The translations under genes were made by a program, and so were the position numbers. A model generated the notes under the pieces. It did not search any database and was not told the DNA's origin. It saw only the letters and a program-made list of their open reading frames with translations. From JAIEPW01 sp964471915 (GTDB taxonomy: Bacteria; Acidobacteriota; Terriglobia; Bryobacterales; Bryobacteraceae), in assembly GCA_964471915.1 (NCBI GenBank), contig CAYYID010000022.1, positions 9,162 through 73,161 of the forward strand: 64,000 nucleotides of DNA, read 5' to 3'. How positions within the stretch are numbered: position 1 is the first letter of the stretch; every line of letters begins with the position of its first letter. This document shows, in pieces, positions 34,781 through 43,630 of this stretch.

Positions 34781-35413
34781 ATGAACATCGGGATCATTGG
34801 TTCGGGAAACGTCGGCGGCACGCTCGGCACGCGCTGGGCGAGGAACGGGCATGCGGTGCGGTTCGGGTTCCGCGATCCCGGGTCGGCGGAGGCGCGCGAG
34901 CGGGTGGCCGCGGCCGGTACGAATGCCTCGGCCGGCGATGCCGCGTCGGCGTCGGCGTTCGGCGAAGTGATCCTGGTGGCCACGCCGTACGAGGCCGCCG
35001 CGGGGGCGCTCCGCGCGGCGGGGCCGCTGGCCGGCAAGACGATCCTCGACGCCACGAATCCCCTGCTGCCGGGCCTCGCCGGACTTTCCACCGGCACCAC
35101 GACGTCCGCCGCCGAAACGATCCAGGCCGCGATCCCCGAAGCGCACGTGGTGAAGATCTTCAACACCGTGGGCTTCAACATCATGGAGAATCCCGACTTC
35201 GGGGGAGCGCGGCCGGTGATGTTCTACTGCGGCGACGACGCCGCCGCCAAGCAGCGCGCGGCGGCGCTGGCCACGGAACTCGGCTTTGACGCCGTGGACG
35301 CCGGACCGCTGCAGCAGGCCCGGACGCTGGAACCGTTCGCGATGCTGTGGATCTCGCTGGCCCTGCGGCATGGACTGGGCCGCGACATCGCGTTCGCGCT
35401 GCTGCGCCGGTAG
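34781..35413 (+). CDS. NADPH-dependent F420 reductase-like oxidoreductase
   Basis: 210 residues from the ATG at 34781. A Rossmann fold opens with MNIGIIGSGNVGGTLGTRWA, and RFGFRDP follows as in the NADP-binding group. VILVATPYEAA, ILDATNPLL and VVKIFNTVGFNIMENP are typical of the F420:NADP oxidoreductase-like family. Many members outside archaea and actinobacteria do not use F420, so the cofactor is uncertain. It is divergently transcribed from an HxlR regulator, which often responds to reactive electrophiles. Confidence 0.85.
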   Translation: MNIGIIGSGNVGGTLGTRWARNGHAVRFGFRDPGSAEARERVAAAGTNASAGDAASASAFGEVILVATPYEAAAGALRAAGPLAGKTILDATNPLLPGLAGLSTGTTTSAAETIQAAIPEAHVVKIFNTVGFNIMENPDFGGARPVMFYCGDDAAAKQRAAALATELGFDAVDAGPLQQARTLEPFAMLWISLALRHGLGRDIAFALLRR

Positions 35414-35455
35414 CGGCGCGCGGCGGCGCAGTAAAATGAAGCCTGCCGCGCTCCC

Positions 35456-37174
35456 ATGGAAAACCGCGAAATCGCCCGCCTGCTCTCGGAAACCGCCGAC
35501 CTGATGGAGATCGCGGGCGAGGACGGCTTCCGCATCCGGAGCTACCGCAACGCGGCGGCGGCGATCGAGAGCACGCCCGAGCGCCTGGCGGACCTCAAGG
35601 GCGACCCAAAGAAGCTGACCGCGATCCCCGGGATCGGCAAGAGCATCGCGGGCCACATCGACGAGATCCTGACGCGGGGGAGTTTCGACCGCCGCGACCA
35701 GATGCTCGAAAAGTACCCGCCGACGGCGCTCGAGTTGCTCCACATCCAGGGACTCGGACCCAAGAGCATCGCGACCATCTGGGAGCACTTCCGCGTTTCG
35801 ACCATCGACGGCCTCGAGAAACTGTGCCAGGAGCACAAGCTGCAGGAGCTGCCGCGCATGGGCGCGAAGCTGGAGGAGAAGATCCTGCGCTCCATCGCGT
35901 CCTACCGGAAACGCAGCGGCCGGTTCCTGCTGAGCTTCGGGCAGAACGTCGCGGACCTGCTGCTCGCCTACCTGCGCGAAACTCCGGGCCTGGAGCGCCT
36001 GACGCCCGCCGGCTCCCTGCGGCGCGGCAAGGAGACCATCGGCGACCTCGACCTGCTGGTGACGGGCGCCGGCGCCGGGGCCGCCATCGAGCGCTTTGTC
36101 GCGCACCCGGACGTCACCGAGGTGCTGGGGCGCGGCGAAAACAAGGCCAGCGTCCGCTTCGGCCTGGAAGTTCTGCAGGTGGACCTGCGCGCGCTGCCGG
36201 AAGAGAGCTACGGCGCCGCCCTGCTGTACTTCACCGGCAGCAAGGAGCACAACATCGCGCTGCGCACTCGGGCGCTGAAGCTCGGCTACACGCTTTCCGA
36301 GTACGCGCTGGCGCGCCTGGACGACGAGTCGCCGGTGGCGGGACGCACCGAGGAGGAGATCTACGCCAAGCTCGGCCTGGCGTGGATTCCGCCGGAGATG
36401 CGCGAGAACTCCGGCGAACTCGACGCGGCGGAGCGCGGCGCGATCCCTCCGCTGGTGGAACTCGCCGACGTGCGCGGCGACGTGCACATGCACACCACGG
36501 AGAGCGACGGCCGGGCGACGCTCGCCGAGATGGCCGAGGCGTGCCGCGCCCGCGGCTACGGCTACCTCGCGATCACCGACCATTCGAAGTCGCTCGCCAT
36601 GGCGAACGGCCTCGATGAGGCGCGGGCGTTGGCGTTTGCGCGGCAGGTGGAGAATCTCGAGGACCTCGGGATCGCCGTGCTCAGCGGCCTGGAGTGCGAC
36701 ATCAAGCGCGACGGCCAGATGGATCTCGACAACGAGGCGCTGGCCGCCCTCGACTACGTGATCGCCAGCGTGCACAGCCACATGAACCTGGAGAGCGCCG
36801 AGATGACGGACCGGCTGCTGGCCGCCATCGAGAACCCGCACGTCCACGCGATCGGACACCCCACGGGCCGCCTGCTGCTGCATCGCGACGCCTACGCCTA
36901 CGACTTCGAGAAGATCGCGGCGGCCGCGGCGCGGCACGGCGTCCTGCTCGAGATCAACGCCAGTCCGGAACGCCTGGACCTCTCCGCGCCGCTGATCCGG
37001 CTGGCCAAGAGCAAAGGCGTCCGGTTCGTGATCGCGACCGACGCGCACCACCCGAAGCACCTGGCGAACATGCGCTACGGGATCCAGACCGCGCGGCGCG
37101 GCTGGCTGGAGGCGCGCGATATCGTCAATACGCTGCCCGTGGCCGAATTCCGAAAGGCGCTTCGCACCCGATGA
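35456..37174 (+). CDS. polX: DNA polymerase/3'-5' exonuclease PolX
   Basis: 572 residues. The order is an N-terminal helical domain with helix-hairpin-helix segments (LTAIPGIGKSIAGHIDEIL, LLHIQGLGPKSIATIWEHF), the X-family polymerase palm (GSLRRGKETIGDLDLLVTG, with metal-binding Asp in DLDLLV) and a C-terminal PHP nuclease domain. PHP metal ligands appear in DVHMHTTESDGRATLAEM, ITDHSKSLAMANGL, and FVIATDAHHPKHLA. Such enzymes fill short gaps in base-excision repair. The stop overlaps the NUDIX start by four bases. Confidence 0.95.
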   Translation: MENREIARLLSETADLMEIAGEDGFRIRSYRNAAAAIESTPERLADLKGDPKKLTAIPGIGKSIAGHIDEILTRGSFDRRDQMLEKYPPTALELLHIQGLGPKSIATIWEHFRVSTIDGLEKLCQEHKLQELPRMGAKLEEKILRSIASYRKRSGRFLLSFGQNVADLLLAYLRETPGLERLTPAGSLRRGKETIGDLDLLVTGAGAGAAIERFVAHPDVTEVLGRGENKASVRFGLEVLQVDLRALPEESYGAALLYFTGSKEHNIALRTRALKLGYTLSEYALARLDDESPVAGRTEEEIYAKLGLAWIPPEMRENSGELDAAERGAIPPLVELADVRGDVHMHTTESDGRATLAEMAEACRARGYGYLAITDHSKSLAMANGLDEARALAFARQVENLEDLGIAVLSGLECDIKRDGQMDLDNEALAALDYVIASVHSHMNLESAEMTDRLLAAIENPHVHAIGHPTGRLLLHRDAYAYDFEKIAAAAARHGVLLEINASPERLDLSAPLIRLAKSKGVRFVIATDAHHPKHLANMRYGIQTARRGWLEARDIVNTLPVAEFRKALRTR

Positions 37175-37689
37175 AACTGGTCTCTTCTGAAGAACTGCTC
37201 CGCACGCCGATCTTCTGGATCACCCGCGATAAAGCGATCGAGCCCGGCGGCTTCGCGATCGAACGGGCCATTATCCAGCACGCGGGCTCCGCGGTGGTGA
37301 TGCCTGTGGATGAAAAGCAGCGCGTGCTGCTGGTCCGGCAGTACCGGTTGCCGGCGCGGAAGTTCCTCTGGGAGCTTCCGGCCGGCCGCCTAGATCCAGG
37401 AGAGAAAGCGCTCGGCGCCGCCAAGCGCGAGCTGAAAGAAGAGACCGGCCTCCGCGCCAAGACCTGGAAGAAGCTGGCCGAGTTCTGGCCAAGCCCCGGC
37501 TTCCTGGCGGAGAAGATGACGATCTACCTCGCCTCCGGCCTCACGCAGGGCGAGGCGACGCCGATGGAGGACGAGCGCATCGTGACGCGCTGGTTCACCC
37601 GCAAGGAGATCGAGGCCGCGATCCGCACCGGCAAGATCTCTGACGCCAAGACGCTGGTCGGGTACCTGAGCTGGCGGAATCTGCGGTAG
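37171..37689 (+). CDS. NUDIX hydrolase (ADP-ribose pyrophosphatase type)
   Basis: 172 residues from the ATG at 37171, coupled to the polX stop (ATGA). The Nudix box is GRLDPGEKALGAAKRELKEETGLRAK, recognised by Gx5E ... REx2EE. WELPAGRLD and GFLAEKMTIYLASGL resemble ADP-ribose pyrophosphatases. It probably removes ADP-ribose or a related nucleotide sugar. Pairing with polX suggests nucleotide-pool cleaning, which is inference. Confidence 0.9.
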   Translation: MKLVSSEELLRTPIFWITRDKAIEPGGFAIERAIIQHAGSAVVMPVDEKQRVLLVRQYRLPARKFLWELPAGRLDPGEKALGAAKRELKEETGLRAKTWKKLAEFWPSPGFLAEKMTIYLASGLTQGEATPMEDERIVTRWFTRKEIEAAIRTGKISDAKTLVGYLSWRNLR

Positions 37690-37772
37690 CGCGCCGGCAG
37701 CGGATTGGAACCGCCGCAACCTCGGCGAGACGGCTCGCCGTCTGCCGCGTCGGGTAACGTGGAGGGTTTCCC

Positions 37773-38315
37773 GTGAGAATTGCTATCGTACTCGCATCCT
37801 GCGCCGTCTTCGCGCTCGCGGAAGATGCGCCGCGCATCGCCCCGGCGGGCGCGCCCTCGAAGGTGACGATCGCGGCCGCGGCCGAGCCGGGCGACCGGCT
37901 GACGGTGCAAGGCGTGGTCTATGGCAGTGACGGGCAGCCGCTGGCCGGGGCGTCTGTGTACGTCTACCATACCGACGCGCAGGGTTTGTATTCAGCCGGG
38001 GTGAACGACAGCCGCAATCCGCGGCTGCGGGGCTACCTGAGGACCGACGCCCTCGGCCGCTACGAATACACCACGATCCGGCCCGCGTCCTACCCGAATT
38101 CCAGCAATCCCGCGCACGTCCATTACCACGTGAACGCGCCCGGACACGCGGAGCGCATTTTCGAGATCGTCTTCGAGGGCGACCCGTTCGTCAGCGCCGA
38201 CATCCGCGCGCGGGCGGCGCGCGAGGATAGCGGGTTCTCGCTGCGCGCGCTGACGAAAGATGCGGGGGGCTGGCGCTGCCGCCAGGACGTCCGGCTCCGC
38301 GCTCAACGCCAGTAG
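37773..38315 (+). CDS. Secreted intradiol ring-cleavage dioxygenase-like protein
   Basis: 180 residues from a GTG start. A short signal peptide (about 1-16) precedes a beta-sandwich of the protocatechuate 3,4-dioxygenase type. The iron ligands can be placed: Tyr in TDAQGLYSAG, Tyr in RPASYPNSS, and two His in HVHYHVNAPG. Classical intradiol enzymes split catechols in the cytoplasm; this exported, short, single-chain form could act on lignin-like or siderophore catechols. It overlaps the convergent YXWGXW gene by 13 bases. Confidence 0.82.
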   Translation: MRIAIVLASCAVFALAEDAPRIAPAGAPSKVTIAAAAEPGDRLTVQGVVYGSDGQPLAGASVYVYHTDAQGLYSAGVNDSRNPRLRGYLRTDALGRYEYTTIRPASYPNSSNPAHVHYHVNAPGHAERIFEIVFEGDPFVSADIRARAAREDSGFSLRALTKDAGGWRCRQDVRLRAQRQ

Positions 38316-38605
38316 CCGCCGATCCAAACCCAGCCGCCGCCGCGCGGGGTCCAGTAACCGGGCACCCACGCAGAGCGGCCGCGCGGGATCTTCATCCAGC
38401 GTCCGGGAACCCACGCGTGGCGGTTGCCGCGCCATGCCCAATAGCCGTCAGTCCAGACGTGCCGGGGTCCGGGCGCGACGCCGGTCACGCCTATCGCGCG
38501 CGGCGCGGGCGGTCCCACGCGAACCACCACCCCGGTGCGCGCGGCGCAGGCGGTGGTCAGGCCGAGCGCTAGAATCGGGAGTGCCAGCCAGTTTCTTCGG
38601 GTCAT
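38303..38605 (-). CDS. YXWGXW-repeat small lipoprotein
   Basis: 100 residues. The signal ends in LTTAC (Cys20), a lipobox-like site. Trp/Tyr-rich repeats follow: HVWTDGYWAWRGNRHAWVPG, SAWVPGYWTPRGG and WVWIGGYWR, matching the YXWGXW repeat family. Function is unknown; such proteins are widespread in Acidobacteria and Proteobacteria envelopes. A decayed copy lies at 39525-39638. Confidence 0.8.
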   Translation of the reverse strand: MTRRNWLALPILALGLTTACAARTGVVVRVGPPAPRAIGVTGVAPGPRHVWTDGYWAWRGNRHAWVPGRWMKIPRGRSAWVPGYWTPRGGGWVWIGGYWR

Positions 38606-38610
38606 TTTCT

Positions 38611-38679
38611 TGTCCTCTCAACCCTAGAAACGCGTCGCCGGGATCCAAAGTTGCGGTGGTTCCGGTGGCTCTTTTCAGC
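38611..38679 (+). repeat. Duplicated segment, copy 1
   Basis: This stretch just upstream of the YXWGXW gene contains ACCCTAGAAACGCG and GTTGCGGTGGTTCC and matches 39651-39719 with only scattered differences. Both copies lie just upstream of a YXWGXW coding segment, so they mark one duplicated block. Confidence 0.8.
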
Positions 38680-38756
38680 CACGCCGCTTTCCCCGGTCTT
38701 CAGCCGGCGGCGTTCTGGTCTCCGGCGGCGGGAAAGCTCTGTTAGAGTGGCTTGCC

Positions 38757-39491
38757 ATGAGCGCAGCGCAATTGCTGAGTCAAGGCCTACGCCACCCCTG
38801 GCCCGTCTTTGCGACCGCCCTCGCGCTGACGGTGTTCGGCTTCTGGCCAAGCTTCTTCGCGAAGTTGCCCAGCGCGCCCCTGCCCCATCACGTGCACGCC
38901 TGGTCGGCGACGGCCTGGATGATCCTTCCGTTGCTCCAGTACGTGCTGATCCGGCGGCGCCGGCGCAGCCAGCACAGGCTGGTTGGCTACGCATCTCTCG
39001 CCCTGGCGGCCGTCGTGGCCGTCAGCGGCGTCTACGTGGTGCGCATGATGGCCTTCACCAACCTCACCAAGTTCCGGCTGGCCAGTGTGAAATTCGTGTT
39101 TCTCGACCTGACCGGAATCCTGCTGTTCGGTGTCTATGTCGCCGTCGCCATCGCCGCGGTGCGCCGGGGCGACATCCGGCTCCACGTCACCGCTCTGGTG
39201 GCCAGCGCGCTCATTCCGCTGGAGGCAGCCCTCGAGAGAGTCTTCCTGCTGCTCTTGCCCGCCCTCGTGCCCGACTTTGACGCCGCCCTCTATGCGGCCC
39301 TGATCTTCCTGGAGATCGTGTGCGCCGCCATCGTTTTTTTGGAATGGCGGTCCGGCCGCGTGCGCTGGCCCATACCGGTGCTTCTCGGCTACTATCTCCT
39401 GATGCACGTGACGCTAACGCCGCTGGCGACCAGCAAGGGCTTTCAGAGCTTCAGCGATTGGATTGCCCTGGCCGGGCGTGCCGGCACCTGA
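38757..39491 (+). CDS. Multi-pass membrane protein of unknown function
   Basis: 244 residues with about seven hydrophobic segments (around 16-36, 52-66, 74-96, 105-130, 138-162, 176-196, 206-222). I do not recognise the family securely; the general pattern resembles small heme-free or DUF2306-like membrane proteins. A few His (PHHVHAW, RLHV, MHV) sit near helix ends and could bind heme or metal, but no motif decides this. It sits between the intact and decayed YXWGXW copies. Confidence 0.65.
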   Translation: MSAAQLLSQGLRHPWPVFATALALTVFGFWPSFFAKLPSAPLPHHVHAWSATAWMILPLLQYVLIRRRRRSQHRLVGYASLALAAVVAVSGVYVVRMMAFTNLTKFRLASVKFVFLDLTGILLFGVYVAVAIAAVRRGDIRLHVTALVASALIPLEAALERVFLLLLPALVPDFDAALYAALIFLEIVCAAIVFLEWRSGRVRWPIPVLLGYYLLMHVTLTPLATSKGFQSFSDWIALAGRAGT

Positions 39492-39524
39492 GCGCCGCTC
39501 CTGCTCCACCGGACCCTGAGGTCT

Positions 39525-39638
39525 GCGCGCCCAGGCGGAGCGGCCGCGCGGAATCACAGTCCAGACCCCTGGGACCCGCACATGGAGATTGCCCCGCCAC
39601 GCCCAATAGCCGTCCAACCGTCTCCGCGAGTTGTTCAT
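39525..39638 (-). pseudogene. Decayed second copy of the YXWGXW gene
   Basis: Read on the minus strand, LDGYWAWRGNLHVRVPGVW and IPRGRSAW match the middle of the intact lipoprotein at 38303. The signal peptide is missing and the C-terminal part no longer matches. The upstream sequence is also shared with the intact gene (39651-39719 against 38611-38679), so this is a truncated duplicate. The rest of the gap to 39776 holds only the shared upstream block and no gene I can support. Confidence 0.65.
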
Positions 39639-39650
39639 CGGACATGTACT

Positions 39651-39719
39651 TGTCCTACCAACCCTAGAAACGCGGCGCCGGGATCAGGAGGTTGCGGTGG
39701 TTCCCGTGGCTCTTTTCCG
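39651..39719 (+). repeat. Duplicated segment, copy 2
   Basis: Near-copy of 38611-38679, with ACCCTAGAAACGCGG, GGGATC, GTTGCGGTGGTTCC and GTGGCTCTTTTC. It lies upstream (minus-strand sense) of the decayed YXWGXW copy. Confidence 0.8.
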
Positions 39720-39776
39720 CCAGCTCTCCTGTCCATAGCGTCAAGGATGCCGCCCGCTGCACGCCACGGTCGGGGC

Positions 39777-40157
39777 CTAGATCCGCTCGATCAACACGTC
39801 GGCAGCGTGGGCCGCCAGCGCCTCCAGGTCGTCCGGATCGGAGGTGAGTACGGTCCCCCCGGGCTCCGCGAATGCCACGACCAGCGCATCGATGGCCGAC
39901 CCACGACGCGCCAGGCGCCGCAATAGGGCTGCTCGCCGCGCGAGGGACTCAGGGACCGCCTCGGCGATTTCACAGGTCTTGAGGAACCGGTTTTCGTTCG
40001 CGTCGCGCCCCGAGTGCCCCTGCAAGCACTCCACGAGAACCACTGCCGGCACGGTCGGAGGCCAGAGGCCCTCCTCGCGCAGGGCGACGATCAGGGCCAG
40101 GGCGCGGCGCGAGCGCTCCGCCAGCCGGCTGACGGCCCCCGAGTCCAGGATCAACAT
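39777..40157 (-). CDS. PIN-domain toxin (VapC-like)
   Basis: 126 residues. The PIN ribonuclease acids are visible: LILDSGAV (Asp5), VLVECLQG (Glu), SAIDALVVAFA (Asp) and VLTSDPDDLEAL (Asp). Such toxins cut RNA, often tRNA or rRNA, when the antitoxin is lost. It starts five bases after the antitoxin gene, the normal VapBC order. Confidence 0.88.
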   Translation of the reverse strand: MLILDSGAVSRLAERSRRALALIVALREEGLWPPTVPAVVLVECLQGHSGRDANENRFLKTCEIAEAVPESLARRAALLRRLARRGSAIDALVVAFAEPGGTVLTSDPDDLEALAAHAADVLIERI

Positions 40158-40162
40158 GAAAC

Positions 40163-40411
40163 CTACACGGCTTTCCGATCCGTGCGGCCGGCGATTCGTT
40201 GTGCCAGGGCGGCAGCGCGGGCGCGCTCTCGAGGAGCGGGCTGGCCGACCTGTGCCGCAAGTTCGGCGGTGTAGCGACGGCTGGCGGACTGTAGCTTCCG
40301 GCGACGCACTTCAGTGCGCACTGCTTCCTGAAGAAGCTCAGAGGCGGGGAGCCGGCGCTCCTTCACAATGTCGTAGAGATCCGTTGGCAGGTAGACCTGC
40401 ATGCGCGGCAT
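40163..40411 (-). CDS. VapB-like antitoxin
   Basis: 82 residues from the ATG at 40411 (MPRMQVYLPTDLYDIVKERR), with an alternative at 40402. The N-terminal strand followed by helices fits a ribbon-helix-helix DNA-binding fold, and the Arg/Ala-rich C-terminus would wrap the toxin. A TATACT hexamer (minus strand, 40423-40418) lies just upstream, which would place the transcript start close to the ATG and makes a longer start unlikely. Confidence 0.78.
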   Translation of the reverse strand: MPRMQVYLPTDLYDIVKERRLPASELLQEAVRTEVRRRKLQSASRRYTAELAAQVGQPAPRERARAAALAQRIAGRTDRKAV

Positions 40412-40472
40412 ACGCCTAGTATACACACGTCGATTCATGCTCCAGTGTCGTTCGTTCCGAATTCGCCGGGGG

Positions 40473-42626
40473 TCACGGCCGGCGGAGAAAAATCACCGCG
40501 GGATCGCTGCAAGTTCGCCGGTCAGGATCGGTAAGCGGCGCGGTGCAGACATACGCGTACGTCTGCATGGTGGGCAGGTCCGCGGGAATCGCCACGTTGA
40601 TCTGCTGCACGCCCGCGATGCCGGGCGCCTGCCCGGCGAACACCGGCTGCAGCCCCTCGCGATCGTGGATCTTCGCGGTGATGATCGCCGCCCCCGGCGC
40701 GCCGGTGGCGAACAGCAGCAGGTACCCGCCCGGGGCGGCGGGCATGATCTCGCGGTTCGCGGAGAAGTCCTGGTTCAGTACGCCGCCGGGGAAGATCGCG
40801 GGCGCGAACGGGGCCAGCGTCACCGGATACGGGGCGCTGGCCCGGCCGTCCACGCGCAGAATCACGTCGGCGGCGGTGCGATCCGTCAGGTCCGGCGGGA
40901 CCACGAAGTCCAAAAAGAGCGCATTGGCGCGAACCAGTTCCGCGCGGAAGCCGTTGAGCGTCACTTCGACCACCTGGCCGGCGATGGCGGCGCCCTCCAG
41001 GCGCGCGAGCGAGCCCGCCACCAGGGGTCCGCTGGTGGTCGCCGCGGCATTGCGGATGCTCGAGATGCGCGGCGCGACCGGCGTCGCCGGGGTGATCTCG
41101 ACGGTAATCGGAATCAGCGCCACCCCGCCGAGCGAGCCGGCGTCGATCCGCAGTTGCGCGGCGTAAGTGCCGGGACCGAGGATGTTCGTCAGCACGTTCA
41201 CCTGCACGGAGCCGTTATCCACCCACGATTGCGGACCGAACTGTAGGAAGCCCAGACCCCGGGTGTAGGTAAGCGTCGCGGTCCAGTACATGCGGCCGCC
41301 GCCGCGGTTGCGGACGCCGACGAACTGCGCCGGTTGCGGAGAGTTCGCAGGCACCACGAAGGTGAGGGCGTTGGTGGAGACTTCCAGTTGCGGAAAGTAC
41401 GTCCCGCAGTCGTTGAATTCTTCGCAATCGCGCGCCGGGATCGACGAGGCAAAGCGCGGCACCGGCGCGGTGCGGGAGCCGCCGCTCACCTGCGAAAGCG
41501 GCCCGAGTTGCAGGCTCTGGTTGATCTGCACCACGTCGCTCACCGCGTTGGGGGCGATGCCGAGGAACACCGGGATCTGCGCGGACTGGCGCGCGAAGGG
41601 ATTGCCCTCGATCACCTCGTAGACGACGGTGAGCGCTCCGTTCGTCGCGTAGACTTCGCGCAGCGCGTCCAGCGTCACGGTGCCGGAGACCGGACCGGCG
41701 TCGAACTCGCGGCGGCCGCCGGCGCCAGCCTCGTCGGTTTCGGTGACCAACGTCAGCAGCAGGGCGTTCGAGGCGGACTGGTACTTGCCGCCGGAGGCGG
41801 CGACGCCGAGGTCGCCGGGCGAGGTCGGCTCCAGCGCGTCATAGCCGGCGATCGCCATGGGCACGAACAGGCGCGCCCCCGCGGGCACCCCGCTGATGCG
41901 CAGGCGGAACCGGGTGCCGGTGTCCGCCCGGAAGCTCGAGAAGTCCGCCAGCGTGGCGAAGGAGTGGGCGAACGGCTCCGTGATCCGGGTGGTGGCGACC
42001 GCCGCCTTCACCCGCACGAAGTCCGCAAAGCTCGGCTGCGGCACGTCCGGCGGCAGCGGCGAGCCCGCGGGCGCGCAGATCAGCCGTCCGGACACCGAGG
42101 CCAGCAGCGACGGCAGCGGCAGCGCCACGGCAACCCGGGAGTTCGCAATCGCGATCTGGTTCAGCCCGATGTTGGCGATGTTCGCGTAGATCACGGAGCC
42201 GTTCAGCAGCGAGGCCTGCACCCGGAGGTTCGCGATCCGGATCTCGGCCGCGCCGGTGGGCGACAGCGGCACCTGCAGCCCGTCGAAAGTGATCCCGCTG
42301 GTGGTGAGAAACACGCCGTTGACGTTGGCCGGCGCGGGGCCGGCGCCCGAATCCACCGTGATCGCGACATCGGTGGTGATCCCGGTGCCGACGATCCGGT
42401 TCGTCACCGGCGCGCTGAGCAGCACCGCCAGGTTCCCCTGCGCCACCGCGTTCGGGACGCCGCCGGTGCACTTGAAGACGATGTCACCCACGCGTTCGGT
42501 GACGCCCTCCGCCCGCACCACGGGAGGCTGGGCCACCACCTGGCAGACCAGGCCGGAGTTCTGCGCTTCCACCACGCCAGCGGCGGCGGCAACCGCCAGC
42601 CAGAGGCGTCTGAGTCTCGAGTTCAT
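40473..42626 (-). CDS. Secreted protein with Solibacter-type TIGR03437 C-terminal domain
   Basis: 717 residues. A signal peptide (about 1-21, VVEAQ) is followed by long beta-rich segments with few charged motifs (for example TGITTDVAITVDSGAGPAPA), then an Ig-like middle part (LEVSTNALTFVVPANSPQPA) and the C-terminal domain. That domain contains IFPGGVLNQDFS, GGYLLLFATGAPG and FAGQAPGIAGVQQINVAIPA, which match the TIGR03437 domain. The domain is abundant in Solibacter and relatives and is the best taxonomic marker here. The function is unknown; a surface or secreted role is likely. Confidence 0.85.
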   Translation of the reverse strand: MNSRLRRLWLAVAAAAGVVEAQNSGLVCQVVAQPPVVRAEGVTERVGDIVFKCTGGVPNAVAQGNLAVLLSAPVTNRIVGTGITTDVAITVDSGAGPAPANVNGVFLTTSGITFDGLQVPLSPTGAAEIRIANLRVQASLLNGSVIYANIANIGLNQIAIANSRVAVALPLPSLLASVSGRLICAPAGSPLPPDVPQPSFADFVRVKAAVATTRITEPFAHSFATLADFSSFRADTGTRFRLRISGVPAGARLFVPMAIAGYDALEPTSPGDLGVAASGGKYQSASNALLLTLVTETDEAGAGGRREFDAGPVSGTVTLDALREVYATNGALTVVYEVIEGNPFARQSAQIPVFLGIAPNAVSDVVQINQSLQLGPLSQVSGGSRTAPVPRFASSIPARDCEEFNDCGTYFPQLEVSTNALTFVVPANSPQPAQFVGVRNRGGGRMYWTATLTYTRGLGFLQFGPQSWVDNGSVQVNVLTNILGPGTYAAQLRIDAGSLGGVALIPITVEITPATPVAPRISSIRNAAATTSGPLVAGSLARLEGAAIAGQVVEVTLNGFRAELVRANALFLDFVVPPDLTDRTAADVILRVDGRASAPYPVTLAPFAPAIFPGGVLNQDFSANREIMPAAPGGYLLLFATGAPGAAIITAKIHDREGLQPVFAGQAPGIAGVQQINVAIPADLPTMQTYAYVCTAPLTDPDRRTCSDPAVIFLRRP

Positions 42627-42680
42627 GCTGCACCTCCAGACGCGGGGCTACAATCATTATTAGATCGGAGGCCCGATCCC

Positions 42681-43610
42681 ATGCCTGTAGCCCCCACCCT
42701 TACCGAAGAAATCGACGAACTGCGGCGCGAACGGCGCGCGGTTATCCTCGCCCACCACTACCAGGACACCGAGATCCAGGAACTGGCCGACGCCATTGGG
42801 GATTCGCTGGAGCTGGCGCGCAAAGCCAAGGAGTTTTCGGGCGATGTGATCGCCTTCTGCGGGGTCGTGTTCATGGCCGAAACCGCCAAGATCCTCAATC
42901 CGGGCCGCACCGTTGTGGTGCCCGACATCGAGGCCGGCTGCAGCCTGGTGGACTCCTGTCCGGCCGGGCAGCTCCGGGCGTTCAAAACAAAACACCCCGA
43001 CCATGTTGTAGTCAGTTATATCAATACTTCGGCCGCGGTGAAAGCGGAAAGCGACATCATCTGCACCTCCCGGAACGCCGTGGACGTGGTGAACTCCATT
43101 CCGGCGGACCGGCCGGTGTTGTTCTGCCCGGACGTGAATCTGGGCAACTACGTCAAGCGCGTGTCGGGACGCCAGAACATGACCATCTGGCAGGGGGCCT
43201 GCATCGTCCACGCGACGTTCCCGGCGCGGCGCCTGCTGCAGGCGCGGCGGGAACATCCGCACGCGAAGGTGGCGGCCCATCCCGAGTGCCCCGCTGATGT
43301 GCTGGCGATGGCCGACTTCATCGGCTCGACGACGGCGATTATCGAGCACTGCGTCGCCTCGCCGCACGAAGAGTACATCATCATGACCGAGAGCGGGGTG
43401 TCGCACTCGCTCCACAAGCGGGCGCCGCACAAGAAGTTCTGGTTCGTGCCGAACGAGCAGTGCAATTGCTCGGAGTGCCCGTACATGAAGAAGAACACGC
43501 TGGAGAAGCTGCGCGACGCGCTGCGGACGCTTTCGCCGCAGGTGGACGTCCCGCCGGACATCCTGGAGCGGGCGCGGCTGCCGATCGAGCGCATGCTGGC
43601 GCTGCGGTAG
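42681..43610 (+). CDS. nadA: Quinolinate synthase A
   Basis: 309 residues from the ATG at 42681. NadA condenses iminoaspartate with dihydroxyacetone phosphate to quinolinate, an early step of NAD synthesis, using a 4Fe-4S cluster. Motifs are ILAHHYQDTEIQELAD, the Cys of IEAGCSLVDSCPA, VVSYINTSAAVKAESDIICTS (key YxNTSA, CTS), FCPDVNLGNYV, AHPECPADVLAMADFIGST and CNCSECPYMKKNTLEKL with the last cluster Cys. nadB and nadC are not in the window. Confidence 0.96.
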   Translation: MPVAPTLTEEIDELRRERRAVILAHHYQDTEIQELADAIGDSLELARKAKEFSGDVIAFCGVVFMAETAKILNPGRTVVVPDIEAGCSLVDSCPAGQLRAFKTKHPDHVVVSYINTSAAVKAESDIICTSRNAVDVVNSIPADRPVLFCPDVNLGNYVKRVSGRQNMTIWQGACIVHATFPARRLLQARREHPHAKVAAHPECPADVLAMADFIGSTTAIIEHCVASPHEEYIIMTESGVSHSLHKRAPHKKFWFVPNEQCNCSECPYMKKNTLEKLRDALRTLSPQVDVPPDILERARLPIERMLALR

Positions 43611-43630
43611 GCGGCCGCAACGAAGAGATG

